From Acidihalobacter aeolianus (GTDB lineage Bacteria; Pseudomonadota; Gammaproteobacteria; DSM-5130; Acidihalobacteraceae), in assembly GCF_001753165.1 (NCBI RefSeq), contig NZ_CP017448.1, positions 1 to 64,000 on the forward strand: DNA of 64,000 nt, read 5' to 3'. The translations under genes and the position numbers were made by a program. Within the stretch, counting starts at the first letter, position 1; each line of letters starts with the position of its first letter. Positions 22,466-30,607 of this stretch are shown here, piece by piece. Below the pieces are notes generated by a model that did no database searches, was not told where the DNA came from, and saw only the letters and a program-made list of their open reading frames with translations.

Positions 22466-22729
22466 ATGCAGAGAAACCCGAAAGCAAAGAAAACCGCGAT
22501 CGCCCTGGCGGGCAGCACCTTGATCGGCCTTGCGGCCGGTACGGCGATGCCCGCGTACGCGGCCACGCCATGCAAACCCTGTGCGCCCAAGATGTCGAAG
22601 ATGTCGAGTCCGTGCGCGTCGAAAAATCCGTGTGCAGCCAAGAAGATGGGCAGCAAGAAGGGTTGTTCCAGCAAGACCCCCTGTGCCTCGAAGGGTATGA
22701 GCGGACAAGGCTCGTCGTCGGGGATGTAG
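22466..22729 (+). CDS. Secreted Cys/Lys-rich low-complexity peptide
   Basis: An 87-residue precursor with a signal peptide (about residues 1-32, ending AMPAYA) and a mature part of about 55 residues made of repeats such as TPCKPC, SPCASK, NPCAAK, GCSSK and TPCASK. It has seven cysteines, abundant Lys, Ser and Met, and a GQGSSSGM tail. No fold is expected without metal or modification. The PCAxK repeat recalls uncharacterised NPCAAK-repeat proteins of other Proteobacteria, and, loosely, the Cys-rich precursors of modified copper-binding peptides; no DUF692-type modifying enzyme is visible nearby. GGGAG at 22454-22458 precedes ATG 22466. The next gene starts 23 bases later, so the two are likely co-transcribed. 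Confidence 0.75.
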   Translation: MQRNPKAKKTAIALAGSTLIGLAAGTAMPAYAATPCKPCAPKMSKMSSPCASKNPCAAKKMGSKKGCSSKTPCASKGMSGQGSSSGM

Positions 22730-22752
22730 CACGTGAGCCTTGGGGGGTACTG

Positions 22753-23499
22753 ATGAAGCCGGACGTTGCGAATGTGAACTGCGCGCCGGAGTTGTCGCCT
22801 CCACCCTTACCGGAAGCCTCGACACTGGACGCCGACGAGCGGGCAGCCCTGCTCGCCGCCGGCGACGAGATCCGTGAGTGTTATCGGGTGCTCGAGCGCG
22901 GTGGACTCAACGTGGTCGGCGAAATCCTGCGCGGTCAGGGTGAGTTCGTCGAGTACGAGCACTACCCGCGCGACGAGGTCGGAGACGCCGACAGCCGTGG
23001 GCAGTACTACTACCACGCGCACCGTGACGACACGACAGAGCATGGTCACTTTCACACCTTTATCCGTACCGGTCTGCTCGACGAGCCGCCTGCGCCCTAT
23101 GCGGCGATGCGCGTCGATGAGGCCTGGCCGGAAGGCCGGGAGGCGATCGCACACCTGGTGGCGATCGCCATGGACGACTGGGGCTATCCGGTCGCCCTGT
23201 TCACCACCAATCGCTGGGTGACCGGCGAGACCTGGTATCCCGCTCCAGTGGTCGCAGACCTGGCGTCGCGTTTTTGCATCGACCATGCGAATCCGTCGTG
23301 GCCGGTCAATCGCTGGATCACGGCCATGCTGCGCCTGTTCCGTCCGCATATCGATGCGCTGCTGACGCACCGCGACGCCGCGATCGAGGCCTGGCAACAG
23401 GCATTGCCCGGACGCGATGTATTCGAGGACCGGCAGCTTGAGGTCATCGGTTACTTGCCGGTCGACGTGGAGGCCTGGCTGGCCGAGCTGAGGGCTTAG
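22753..23499 (+). CDS. Conserved hypothetical protein with His-rich YHAHRDD...EHGHFHTF motif
   Basis: A soluble 248-residue protein without signal peptide. A striking segment near residues 85-110 reads YYYHAHRDD, then EHGHFHTF, giving four closely spaced histidines plus acidic residues that could bind metal. I believe it belongs to an uncharacterised DUF family (possibly DUF6969), but that recollection is uncertain and no function is known to me. It follows the Cys-rich secreted peptide by 23 bases, suggesting a functional pair. ATG 22753 lies downstream of a GGGGGG run, and no other in-frame ATG is close. Confidence 0.75.
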   Translation: MKPDVANVNCAPELSPPPLPEASTLDADERAALLAAGDEIRECYRVLERGGLNVVGEILRGQGEFVEYEHYPRDEVGDADSRGQYYYHAHRDDTTEHGHFHTFIRTGLLDEPPAPYAAMRVDEAWPEGREAIAHLVAIAMDDWGYPVALFTTNRWVTGETWYPAPVVADLASRFCIDHANPSWPVNRWITAMLRLFRPHIDALLTHRDAAIEAWQQALPGRDVFEDRQLEVIGYLPVDVEAWLAELRA

Positions 23500-23515
23500 G
23501 CAGACGTGCGCGATT

Positions 23516-23716
23516 CTATTTCCTGAACAGCCAGATCAGCAGCGCGATCACCGCACTGACCACGATCGAGGTGGTCAGCGGAAAATAGAAGACGAAACCC
23601 TCGCGGCGGAACACGAAATCGCCGGGCAGGCGGCCCAGGCCCAGTCGTGCGAGCCAGGGCCAGGTGAGCCCCGCGACGATCAGGGCGGCACCAAGCGCGA
23701 TCAGCGCCTTCGCCAT
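23516..23716 (-). CDS. DUF2905-type small membrane protein
   Basis: A 66-residue protein with two transmembrane segments (ALIALGAALIVAGLTWPWL and TTSIVVSAVIALLIWLF) linked by RLGLGRLPGDFVFRREGFVFYFPL. The LGRLPGD pattern is diagnostic of the DUF2905 family, whose function is unknown. Its start overlaps the end of the upstream gene by 16 bases on the same strand, so the two are co-transcribed. Confidence 0.88.
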   Translation of the reverse strand: MAKALIALGAALIVAGLTWPWLARLGLGRLPGDFVFRREGFVFYFPLTTSIVVSAVIALLIWLFRK

Positions 23717-24078
23717 GTCCTTTGCGGCCGGGGCTGGCCGATCAGCACTGCCTCGGGGACACATAGCTTCACCGCCGCGGGCAGTTCCAGGCAGATCCCG
23801 GGGACCGGGCGCACGCTGACCCAAAGGGTGTTGATCTTGAGGTTGAGATCCGCGAACAGCACCACGCTGCGGTAGCGCGTGAGCACGCCGTCGATCTCGC
23901 GCAGGGTGCGCTGGAGGATATGCGGCGGCTGCTGGCGCAGGCGCGGGATGAGCATCATGAAATCGCTGACGGGACGGCCGTCCGGCATGCGCGTGGGAAC
24001 GCGCTGCCACAGCGGTTCGGCGGGTTCGAATCCCGTGCTGGCGGCGAGCGGTCCCGCCCTCTGCTCATCCAGATCCAT
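23701..24078 (-). CDS. Conserved hypothetical protein, 125 residues
   Basis: A small soluble protein with no signal peptide; I do not recognise its family. The central part (MMLIPRLRQQPPHILQRTL, VLTRYRSVVLFADLNLKINTLWVS) predicts alternating helix and strand, and the C-terminus is Arg-rich (RPRPQRTWRRR). ATG 24078 (MDLDEQRAG) is the first reasonable start, because the frame further upstream overlaps the esterase gene in a shadow frame. It lies between the esterase and DUF2905 genes and overlaps the latter. Confidence 0.7.
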   Translation of the reverse strand: MDLDEQRAGPLAASTGFEPAEPLWQRVPTRMPDGRPVSDFMMLIPRLRQQPPHILQRTLREIDGVLTRYRSVVLFADLNLKINTLWVSVRPVPGICLELPAAVKLCVPEAVLIGQPRPQRTWRRR

Positions 24079-24109
24079 GTCGACAGCATAGACCTGTGAC
24101 AAGGCCGTG

Positions 24110-24784
24110 TCAGCCGCCGGTTGAGGGCTCGGGTGGGGCGACGAGACGCGCCCGCAGCCAGCGGGCCAGATCGACCATCTCGGTATCGCAGATTTGATGC
24201 TGCATCGGATATTCGGACCAGTCCACGTCGATGCCGGCCTGGCGCAGACGCCCGACGGAGCTGCGTGCCAGCGCGAGGGGGATGACGGGATCGTCGGTGC
24301 CGTGGGCCATGAACACGGGCAACGCATGGTGCTTATCGGGTACTTCGCCCCATAGGTAGGTCGAGAGCGCCACGATGCCGTCGATGCGAATGTCTCCGGC
24401 CAGACCCGCGGCGAGCGCGATTACGCCGCCCTGCGAGAAGCCGCCGAGGATGAGACGGCCGTCGGGCGGCAGCATACGTCGTTCGCGTTCCAGCACCTCG
24501 CGAATCAGGGCGACGGACTCGTCGATGTCGGCGGCATGTTCGCTGGTGCCGAATTCGAGGCTGTCGAAACCGTACCAGGCGCGGGTCTCACCGCCCCACA
24601 GCGCGATGTGACGATAGGGCGCGTGGGGGAAGACCTGGCGCAGAACGCCGGACATTTCGGGCAGGAGCAGGCCTGCGAACGTGCTCAGGTCGTGGCCGTC
24701 GGCGCCCAGGCCATGCAGCCAGACGAGGGTATGTCGGGGTGTGCGGGCGCCGTTTTCCAGGCAGTCGAGGGTGTCGGGTGGCAT
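24110..24784 (-). CDS. Alpha/beta-hydrolase carboxylesterase (phospholipase/carboxylesterase family)
   Basis: A 224-residue cytosolic serine hydrolase. Features are the oxyanion segment LVWLHGLGADGHD near residue 25, the nucleophile elbow GGFSQGG near 120, an acid in HGTDDPVIPL, and a histidine in MQHQICDTE near the C-terminus. This is the family of E. coli YpfH and Pseudomonas carboxylesterase II; the natural substrate is unknown. It is divergent from lptM, with 119 bases between them. Confidence 0.9.
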   Translation of the reverse strand: MPPDTLDCLENGARTPRHTLVWLHGLGADGHDLSTFAGLLLPEMSGVLRQVFPHAPYRHIALWGGETRAWYGFDSLEFGTSEHAADIDESVALIREVLERERRMLPPDGRLILGGFSQGGVIALAAGLAGDIRIDGIVALSTYLWGEVPDKHHALPVFMAHGTDDPVIPLALARSSVGRLRQAGIDVDWSEYPMQHQICDTEMVDLARWLRARLVAPPEPSTGG

Positions 24785-24903
24785 TGCGTATCCTTGAGAT
24801 TGTCCGGGCGGCGCTTGCCTGCGAGGCCGGCACGGCAGTCAACTCGGTGCCCCTAAGATATACTCGTGCGCGTTTTTGTGCCCATCAGCCGAAGGACGTT
24901 TGC

Positions 24904-25047
24904 ATGCCTCGAATCTGGTTGCGGCGGCTCGTGCCGCTCGTCGGCGCGATACTGCTCGCGCTCGCCGTGTCCGGCTGTGGACACAAGGGCCCGCTTTACC
25001 TGCCCGCCGACAAGCCGGCGGCAGGCACGCCCGCTGGGGGAGGCTGA
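24904..25047 (+). CDS. lptM: LPS translocon maturation chaperone LptM (YifL) lipoprotein
   Basis: A 47-residue lipoprotein with a lipobox LAVSGC (lipidated cysteine at residue 25) followed by the conserved GHKGPLYLP motif. LptM/YifL assists assembly of the LptD/E outer-membrane complex. Its place directly before lysA and ahead of dapF is the standard gammaproteobacterial order. The stop is two bases before the lysA start. Confidence 0.93.
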   Translation: MPRIWLRRLVPLVGAILLALAVSGCGHKGPLYLPADKPAAGTPAGGG

Positions 25048-25049
25048 GT

Positions 25050-26303
25050 ATGGATCATTTCGTCTATCAGGGTGACGCGCTGTACGCCGAGGCCGTGTCG
25101 CTGGAGGACATCGCTGAGCGCTACGGCACACCGTGCTACGTCTATTCGCGTGCGACGCTGGAGCGTCACTGGCACGCCTTCGACCGCGCGCTGGGCGATC
25201 ACCCCCACCTTGTCTGCTACGCGGTCAAGGCCAACGGCAATCTCGCCCTGCTCAACCTGCTGGCACGACTGGGTTCGGGCTTCGATATCGTGTCCGTAGG
25301 CGAACTCGAGCGCGTGCTGCAGGCTGGCGGCGATCCGTCGCGTGTGGTGTTTTCCGGGATCGGCAAGCAGGCGAGCGATATGCGCCGTGCACTGGAGGTC
25401 GGGATACGCTGTTTCAACGTCGAGTCCGTGCCCGAGCTGGAGCGCCTGAACGCGGTCGCGGGCGAGCTCGGTGTGCGTGCGCCGGTGTCGCTGCGCGTCA
25501 ACCCGGACGTCGATCCGGGTACGCATCCGTACATTGCCACGGGGCTCAAGGAGAGCAAGTTCGGCATCGATATCGACGTCGCCCGCGATGTGTACCGCCG
25601 GGCGGCCGGTCTGGCGCACATCGACGTGGCCGGCGTGGACTGCCACATCGGTTCGCAGTTGACGCGCCTGTCCCCGTTCCTGGACGCGCTGGACCGCATC
25701 CTGGCGCTGATCGAGAGTCTGCGGGCCGAGGGCATCGCGATCCGGCATCTCGATCTGGGTGGCGGTCTGGGTATCCGCTACCGCGACGAATCCCCCCCGT
25801 CCCCAGCCGAATATGCCGCCGCAATCAAGAAAAGACTGGGCGACCGCTTGCTGGAGATCCTGCTCGAACCGGGCCGGGCGATCGTGGGCAATGCCGGCAT
25901 CCTGCTGACGCGCGTCGAATACCTGAAGGAAACCGCGCACAAGCAGTTCGCTGTGGTCGATGCGGCGATGAACGATCTGCTCCGTCCCGCGCTGTACCAG
26001 GGCTGGCACGAAATCCTGCCGGTTGGCAGGCGGACCGGCGAGACCCGGCGCTACGACGTGGTCGGGCCGGTCTGCGAGACCGGCGACTTCCTCGGCAAGG
26101 ACCGCGATCTGTGCATTGCCACGGGCGATCTGCTCGCGATACGCACGGTCGGTGCCTACGGTTTCGCGATGAGCTCGAACTACAATGCGCGTCCGCGTCC
26201 GCCCGAAGTGATGGTCGACGGCGACCGCCTGCATCTCGTCCGCGAACGCGAATCGATGGCGCAGTTGATGGCCGGAGAACGCCTGCTCCCGATGGAATCC
26301 TGA
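25050..26303 (+). CDS. lysA: Diaminopimelate decarboxylase
   Basis: LysA is a PLP enzyme that decarboxylates meso-diaminopimelate to lysine. The 417-residue product begins MDHFVYQGDALYAEAVS and shows the PLP lysine in CYAVKANGNLALL near residue 60, the glycine-rich HLDLGGGLGI near 235, and the GPVCETGDFLG active-site cysteine near 345. It overlaps no gene but sits two bases after lptM and three bases before the methyltransferase gene. Confidence 0.97.
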   Translation: MDHFVYQGDALYAEAVSLEDIAERYGTPCYVYSRATLERHWHAFDRALGDHPHLVCYAVKANGNLALLNLLARLGSGFDIVSVGELERVLQAGGDPSRVVFSGIGKQASDMRRALEVGIRCFNVESVPELERLNAVAGELGVRAPVSLRVNPDVDPGTHPYIATGLKESKFGIDIDVARDVYRRAAGLAHIDVAGVDCHIGSQLTRLSPFLDALDRILALIESLRAEGIAIRHLDLGGGLGIRYRDESPPSPAEYAAAIKKRLGDRLLEILLEPGRAIVGNAGILLTRVEYLKETAHKQFAVVDAAMNDLLRPALYQGWHEILPVGRRTGETRRYDVVGPVCETGDFLGKDRDLCIATGDLLAIRTVGAYGFAMSSNYNARPRPPEVMVDGDRLHLVRERESMAQLMAGERLLPMES

Positions 26304-26306
26304 ACG

Positions 26307-26972
26307 ATGGAACGTATCCCTGAACCCGAACTCATGCTCGATCCGGCGCAGGCGCGCGCCTATGCGGAGGCCGACTTCGAAGCGCCGCATGCGCGGGTGA
26401 TCGATCTGTTCCGCGAAGTCTTTCCGGACTGGCAGGGCCGGGGCATTGCGCTCGATCTTGGTTGCGGCCCGGGTGACATCAGCCTGCGTTTTGCCCGTGC
26501 ATACCCTGACGTGCTGGTGGATGGCGTCGACGGCTCGGAGGCGATGATGGCGGCGGGGCGCGAGCGGATCGAGGCCGAAGGATTGGCGGGCCGGATCAAG
26601 CTGATCCGCGCCCTGCTGCCGGCCGAAGCGGCCCCGCGGGACCGCTATGACGCGGTCATTTCCAACAGCCTGCTGCATCACCTGCATGATCCGCAGGTGC
26701 TGTGGGCGGCGGTGGCCCGCTATGCGACGCCCGGCGCGCCGGTTTTCGTGGTCGATCTGCTGCGGCCGGACAGCCGCGAGACGGCGGCTCAGATGCGCGA
26801 CCGCTATTGCGCGGGCGAGCCCGAGGTGTTGCAGGAGGATTTCTACAATTCCCTATGCGCGGCCTTCACGCTCGACGAGCTCGAAGGACAGTTGCGCGAG
26901 GCAGGGTTGGAGGGATTCGCGGTGCGCGCGGTCAGCGACCGGCATTGCATGATTCACGGCCGAGGCCGTTAA
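26307..26972 (+). CDS. Class I SAM-dependent methyltransferase
   Basis: A 221-residue methyltransferase. The SAM-binding motif I ALDLGCGPGDISLRFA lies near residue 48, followed by VDGVDGSEAMM (motif II) and VISNSLLHHLHDPQVLW (motif IV/post). Its substrate is unknown. It is three bases after lysA and is followed by a strong hairpin, so it ends this operon. It interrupts the usual lysA-dapF adjacency. Confidence 0.87.
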   Translation: MERIPEPELMLDPAQARAYAEADFEAPHARVIDLFREVFPDWQGRGIALDLGCGPGDISLRFARAYPDVLVDGVDGSEAMMAAGRERIEAEGLAGRIKLIRALLPAEAAPRDRYDAVISNSLLHHLHDPQVLWAAVARYATPGAPVFVVDLLRPDSRETAAQMRDRYCAGEPEVLQEDFYNSLCAAFTLDELEGQLREAGLEGFAVRAVSDRHCMIHGRGR

Positions 26973-26988
26973 GCTGCTGGAGGAAACG

Positions 26989-27022
26989 CCGGGGCGGCGG
27001 GCGAACTCGCCGCGCGCCCCGG
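26989..27022 (+). terminator. GC-rich hairpin between convergent genes
   Basis: CCGGGGC (26989-26995) pairs perfectly with GCCCCGG (27016-27022), with a further internal GCG/CGC pairing, and is followed by only TTT. It lies between the methyltransferase and the convergent tusA gene, so it could act as a bidirectional terminator; the weak T-run keeps confidence moderate. Confidence 0.5.
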
Positions 27023-27044
27023 TTTCCCGCGCATCAGTCCAGGA

Positions 27045-27275
27045 TCAGGACTTGCGTAGAAGGAAGGTGAACTCGCCGCCGGCTTCGCTGTGCTCGACCA
27101 GTTCGTTGCCGGTCTGCTTGCAGAAGGCCTCGAAATCCTTGACTGCGCCCGGGTCGGTGGCGATCACTTTCAGGGTTTCGCCGGAACCCAGCTCGTTGAT
27201 GGCCTTCTTGGTGCGCAGGATCGGCAGCGGGCAGTTCAGGCCGCGGGCATCCAGTTCCTTGTTAGCAGTCGTCAT
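27045..27275 (-). CDS. tusA: TusA-family sulfurtransferase (copy 1)
   Basis: A 76-residue sulfur carrier with the active-site cysteine in the GLNCPLPILRTKKAI motif near residue 15 and the C-terminal two-layer sandwich sequence TDPGAVKDFEAFCKQTGN. TusA proteins carry persulfide sulfur for tRNA thiolation and, in sulfur oxidisers, for dissimilatory sulfur oxidation. ATG 27275 has AAGGAG at the right distance; the GTG three codons upstream overlaps that site and was rejected. It is about 72% identical to the second copy at 41261. Confidence 0.92.
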   Translation of the reverse strand: MTTANKELDARGLNCPLPILRTKKAINELGSGETLKVIATDPGAVKDFEAFCKQTGNELVEHSEAGGEFTFLLRKS

Positions 27276-27531
27276 GTAATTCACTCCTTACTTCGAGGTT
27301 GTGGCGTCGTGCGCCGGCGGCGCCCCGACTGTCATCGATCTTAGTCCGAAAAGACTGTATTAATTACGGCGAATGGAGCGGGTGATACTATGGCTTCATC
27401 GCGCCGCAGACCCGTTCCCACGCCCAAGTGGGCCAACGCTCCGAGCGCGTAAACAACCGCAGGGGAACCGCAGCAGTATGGCTGAGGTTTATTAGCGTTT
27501 CAAGAAGTACGGCCTGTCGCGGAGTGGCGAG

Positions 27532-28368
27532 ATGGAGCAAAAAGGGCTAAAATTCACCAAGATGCACGGTCTCGGCAACGATTTCGCCGTGATCGACGGC
27601 ATCGGCCAACACTTCGAGCCGACGCCCGAGCGCGTGCGCAAACTGGCGGATCGGCATCGCGGCATCGGTTTCGACCAACTGCTGCTGGTCGAGCAGGATA
27701 TGGATGAGTTGGCCGACTTTCGCTACCGCATCTTCAATGCAGATGGCGGCGAGGTCGAGCAGTGCGGCAACGGCGCGCGATGTTTCGCACGTTTTGTCGT
27801 CGACCATGGCCTGGCCCCTGGCCCCGAGATCCGCGTCATGACCTTGGGAGGGTTGATGCGCCTGCGTCTGGAACCGGACGGCCAGGTCTGCGTGGACATG
27901 GGCGTGCCGCGTTTCGCGCCGGAACAGATCCCCTTCGATGCCCCTGCACGCGCGCACACATACATCCTCGAGGTCGACGGCGAGCGCTACGAGGTCGGCG
28001 CGGTTTCGATGGGCAACCCCCATGTCGTGCTGCTAGTCGACGACATCGAGACGGCGCCGGTGAACATTCTGGGTCCGCAGATCGAGGCGCATCCCCGCTT
28101 CCCGCGGCGCGTCAACGTCGGCTTCATGCAGATCGTTTCGCCCCGACACGTCCGCGTGCGCGTGTTCGAGCGCGGTGCGGGCGAAACCCAGGCCTGTGGC
28201 AGCGGTGCCTGCGCCGCGGTCGCGGTCGGGCGCGACAACGGCTGGCTCGAGGAGAGCGTGGCGGTTGACCTGACGGGCGGCGGGCTTATGATTAGATGGG
28301 AGGGAGAGGGCAAATCACTCAAAATGACCGGGCCCGTCTCCACCGTATATGAAGGGCGGGTAGCCTGA
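27532..28368 (+). CDS. dapF: Diaminopimelate epimerase
   Basis: DapF interconverts LL- and meso-diaminopimelate for lysine and peptidoglycan. The 278-residue product has [16 protein letters not shown] at the N-terminus and both catalytic cysteines, in [13 protein letters not shown] near residue 76 and in [12 protein letters not shown] near 220. ATG 27532 follows GGAG. The preceding 256 bases (27276-27531) hold no convincing gene. It is two bases upstream of the DUF484 gene, and the cluster continues to xerC. Confidence 0.97.
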   Translation: MEQKGLKFTKMHGLGNDFAVIDGIGQHFEPTPERVRKLADRHRGIGFDQLLLVEQDMDELADFRYRIFNADGGEVEQCGNGARCFARFVVDHGLAPGPEIRVMTLGGLMRLRLEPDGQVCVDMGVPRFAPEQIPFDAPARAHTYILEVDGERYEVGAVSMGNPHVVLLVDDIETAPVNILGPQIEAHPRFPRRVNVGFMQIVSPRHVRVRVFERGAGETQACGSGACAAVAVGRDNGWLEESVAVDLTGGGLMIRWEGEGKSLKMTGPVSTVYEGRVA

Positions 28369-28370
28369 TA

Positions 28371-29069
28371 ATGAATCGACAAACGAAGAGCGAACCCTTT
28401 CAGGAGTCCCTGAGCGAGGCGGATGTCGAAGCCTTTCTGCGGGCCACCCCCGATTTTTTCGAGCGCCATCTGTCACTGCTGGAAGTACTTCGCCTTCCGC
28501 ACCCGACCCATGGTGCGGTATCGCTGGTGGAGCGCCAGATGGGCGTGCTGCGCGAGCGCAACCGCCATCTTGAGCGTAAGCTTGGCGATCTGATCCAACT
28601 GGCGCGCGAGAACGAGCAGCTCAGCGCCAATCTGCACCACCTGGGCCTGGGCCTGCTGCGTGCCGACAGCCTGGACAGCGTGCTGGCGACCGCCCGCGAG
28701 CAGCTGCGCGACGAATTCAAGGCCGATGAGGTGGTCGTGCGGCTGATCGGACAATCGGGCGAAGGCGCGCCCTACTCGCGTCCGGCCGACGATCCGGGGT
28801 TGACACACTTCACCGGCTTTTTCGAACGTCGTCGCCCGGTTTGCGGCCGGGTGGACCGGGGGCAGCTCGATTGGCTGTTCGGCAGCGAAACGGCCGAACA
28901 GCTGGGTTCGGCGGTGATGATCCCCTTCTACGACGCCGAGCCGCTGGGCGTGTTGGCCCTCGGCAGTCGCGACGCGGCCCGCTTCCAGCCCGGCATGGGC
29001 ACGCTTTTCCTGGGCCATCTGGGCGAACTGGTCGGCACGGCGGTCAGCAGCCGACTCGGGCGGATATGA
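28371..29069 (+). CDS. DUF484 family protein
   Basis: A 232-residue protein of the conserved DUF484 family, always near dapF and xerC in Gammaproteobacteria. It has the SEADVEAFLRATPDFFERH start, the VSLVERQMGVLRERNRHLE coiled coil near residue 45, and a C-terminal GAF-like domain. Its biochemical role is unknown. Its stop overlaps the xerC start by three bases (ATGA), so the two are coupled. Confidence 0.92.
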   Translation: MNRQTKSEPFQESLSEADVEAFLRATPDFFERHLSLLEVLRLPHPTHGAVSLVERQMGVLRERNRHLERKLGDLIQLARENEQLSANLHHLGLGLLRADSLDSVLATAREQLRDEFKADEVVVRLIGQSGEGAPYSRPADDPGLTHFTGFFERRRPVCGRVDRGQLDWLFGSETAEQLGSAVMIPFYDAEPLGVLALGSRDAARFQPGMGTLFLGHLGELVGTAVSSRLGRI

Positions 29070-29971
29070 GCGATCCGGCGATCGAGGACTATCTCGATTC
29101 GCTGGCCGGACAGCGCCATTATTCTCCCCACAGCGTTGCGGCCTACCGCCGCGATCTCGCCTTTTTCGAGACCTTCCTGCAGGAACGCGGCGTTGCGGTG
29201 CTGCAGGCGACCAGTCACGACGTGCGCGATTACATCGCCGCCGAGCATCGTCGCGGGAGGAGTGCCCCGACGCTGCGCCGCCGGCTATCGGCGGTGCGTG
29301 GCCTGTATCGTTTCCTGCTTGCCGAGGGGCGGGTCGAGCGTCATCCCGCGCTGGACCTGCGCACGCCCAAGGGCGCGCGCCGTCTGCCCGAGGTGCTCAG
29401 CCCGGAACAAATGGACCGCCTGCTTGCCGGGCGCGGCGACGAGGCGCTGGAGATGCGCGACCGGGCGCTGTTCGAGCTCATGTATTCCTCCGGGCTGCGC
29501 CTGGCGGAGACCGTCGCCCTGGATCTGGTCGACCTCGATCTTGCCGCTGGCATGGTGCGGGTGACGGGCAAGGGGCGCAAGACGCGTGACGTGCCGGTTG
29601 GCCGGCAGGCGGTTGCTGCGCTGCGCGCCTGGCTGAGGGCGCGCGGCTCGCTGGTGGCGCCCGACGTCGCGGCGCTGTTCGTGGGGCGTGGTGGGAGACG
29701 TCTTGGCGCCCGGTCGGTACAGAAGCGCCTGACGCGCGCAGCGCGCGTCCACGGCCTGGACGCGGCAGTACACCCACATCTGCTGCGCCATGCCTTCGCC
29801 AGCCACATGCTCGAATCCTCCGGGGATCTGCGTGCGGTACAGGAGCTGCTGGGCCACGCGAATATCTCCACCACGCAGGTCTATACGCACCTCGACTTCC
29901 AGCGCCTGGCCGCGGTCTACGATCAGGCCCACCCGCGCGCCCGGCGCCGCGGCGGCAGCGACGCCGGCTAG
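29066..29971 (+). CDS. xerC: Tyrosine recombinase XerC
   Basis: XerC, with XerD, resolves chromosome dimers at dif. The 301-residue product starts MSDPAIEDYLDSLAG and has the catalytic residues in place: Arg in YSSGLRLAE, Lys in GKGRKTRDVPV, His/Arg in HLLRHAFASHML, His in LGHANISTTQ, and the nucleophile Tyr in QVYTHLDF. Its start overlaps the stop of the DUF484 gene. XerC is confirmed by that neighbourhood and distinguishes it from phage integrases. Confidence 0.96.
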   Translation: MSDPAIEDYLDSLAGQRHYSPHSVAAYRRDLAFFETFLQERGVAVLQATSHDVRDYIAAEHRRGRSAPTLRRRLSAVRGLYRFLLAEGRVERHPALDLRTPKGARRLPEVLSPEQMDRLLAGRGDEALEMRDRALFELMYSSGLRLAETVALDLVDLDLAAGMVRVTGKGRKTRDVPVGRQAVAALRAWLRARGSLVAPDVAALFVGRGGRRLGARSVQKRLTRAARVHGLDAAVHPHLLRHAFASHMLESSGDLRAVQELLGHANISTTQVYTHLDFQRLAAVYDQAHPRARRRGGSDAG

Positions 29972-30036
29972 CCTCTCCCGCCCGTTCCGGGCAAGAGTGC
30001 TAGAATGCCCGGCCTGTGCAGGCGGAGGTCGGCGGA

Positions 30037-30576
30037 ATGGAACAGTATCGAGGCACGACAATCCTCTCGGTTCGGCGCAACGGCAGCGTCACCATGGGTG
30101 GCGACGGCCAGGTGACCCTGGGCAACACGATCATGAAGGGCAATGCGCGCAAGGTTCGCCGCCTGTACCAGAATCAAATACTCGCCGGCTTCGCCGGCGG
30201 CACCGCCGACGCCTTCACCCTGTTCGAGCGCTTCGAGGGGCAGCTGGAGCGCCATGGCGGCAACATGACCCGCGCTGCGGTGGAGCTGGCCAAGGACTGG
30301 CGCAGCGACCGTGCCCTGCGCCGCCTCGAGGCGTTGCTCGCCGTGGCCGATGCCGAGGTTTCGCTGATCATTTCCGGCAACGGCGACGTGATCGAGCCCG
30401 AGGGTGGGCTGATCGCCATCGGCTCGGGCGGTTCCTTCGCCCAGGCGGCGGCGCGTGCCCTGCTCGAGGGCAGCGAACTCGACGCGCGCGAGATCACCGA
30501 GCGCGCCTTGAATATCGCCGCCGACATCTGCATTTATACCAATCGCAATCTGACCATCGAGACGCTGGAGGCATGA
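30037..30576 (+). CDS. hslV: ATP-dependent protease subunit HslV (ClpQ)
   Basis: HslV is the proteasome-like threonine protease core of HslVU. The start at 30037 gives [16 protein letters not shown]; processing would expose the catalytic threonine at residue 7. The product is 179 residues and includes the conserved [12 protein letters not shown] and the [14 protein letters not shown] segment. GGAGG lies upstream. A GTG at 30016 would add seven residues and is less likely. It precedes hslU by 31 bases. Confidence 0.96.
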   Translation: MEQYRGTTILSVRRNGSVTMGGDGQVTLGNTIMKGNARKVRRLYQNQILAGFAGGTADAFTLFERFEGQLERHGGNMTRAAVELAKDWRSDRALRRLEALLAVADAEVSLIISGNGDVIEPEGGLIAIGSGGSFAQAAARALLEGSELDAREITERALNIAADICIYTNRNLTIETLEA

Positions 30577-30607
30577 TCGTCCGGCCGGCGTCCCTCAGGA
30601 CCGTTCC

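Noticed and set aside
24996-26687. A 563-residue minus-strand frame over lysA
   Set aside because: It is the antisense of lysA and the methyltransferase gene; no motifs.
27390-27452. A 20-codon frame (MASSRRRPVPTPKW...) upstream of dapF
   Set aside because: A GGAG lies about 12 bases upstream, but the peptide is very short and nothing else supports it; it could be a leader, but I would not call it.
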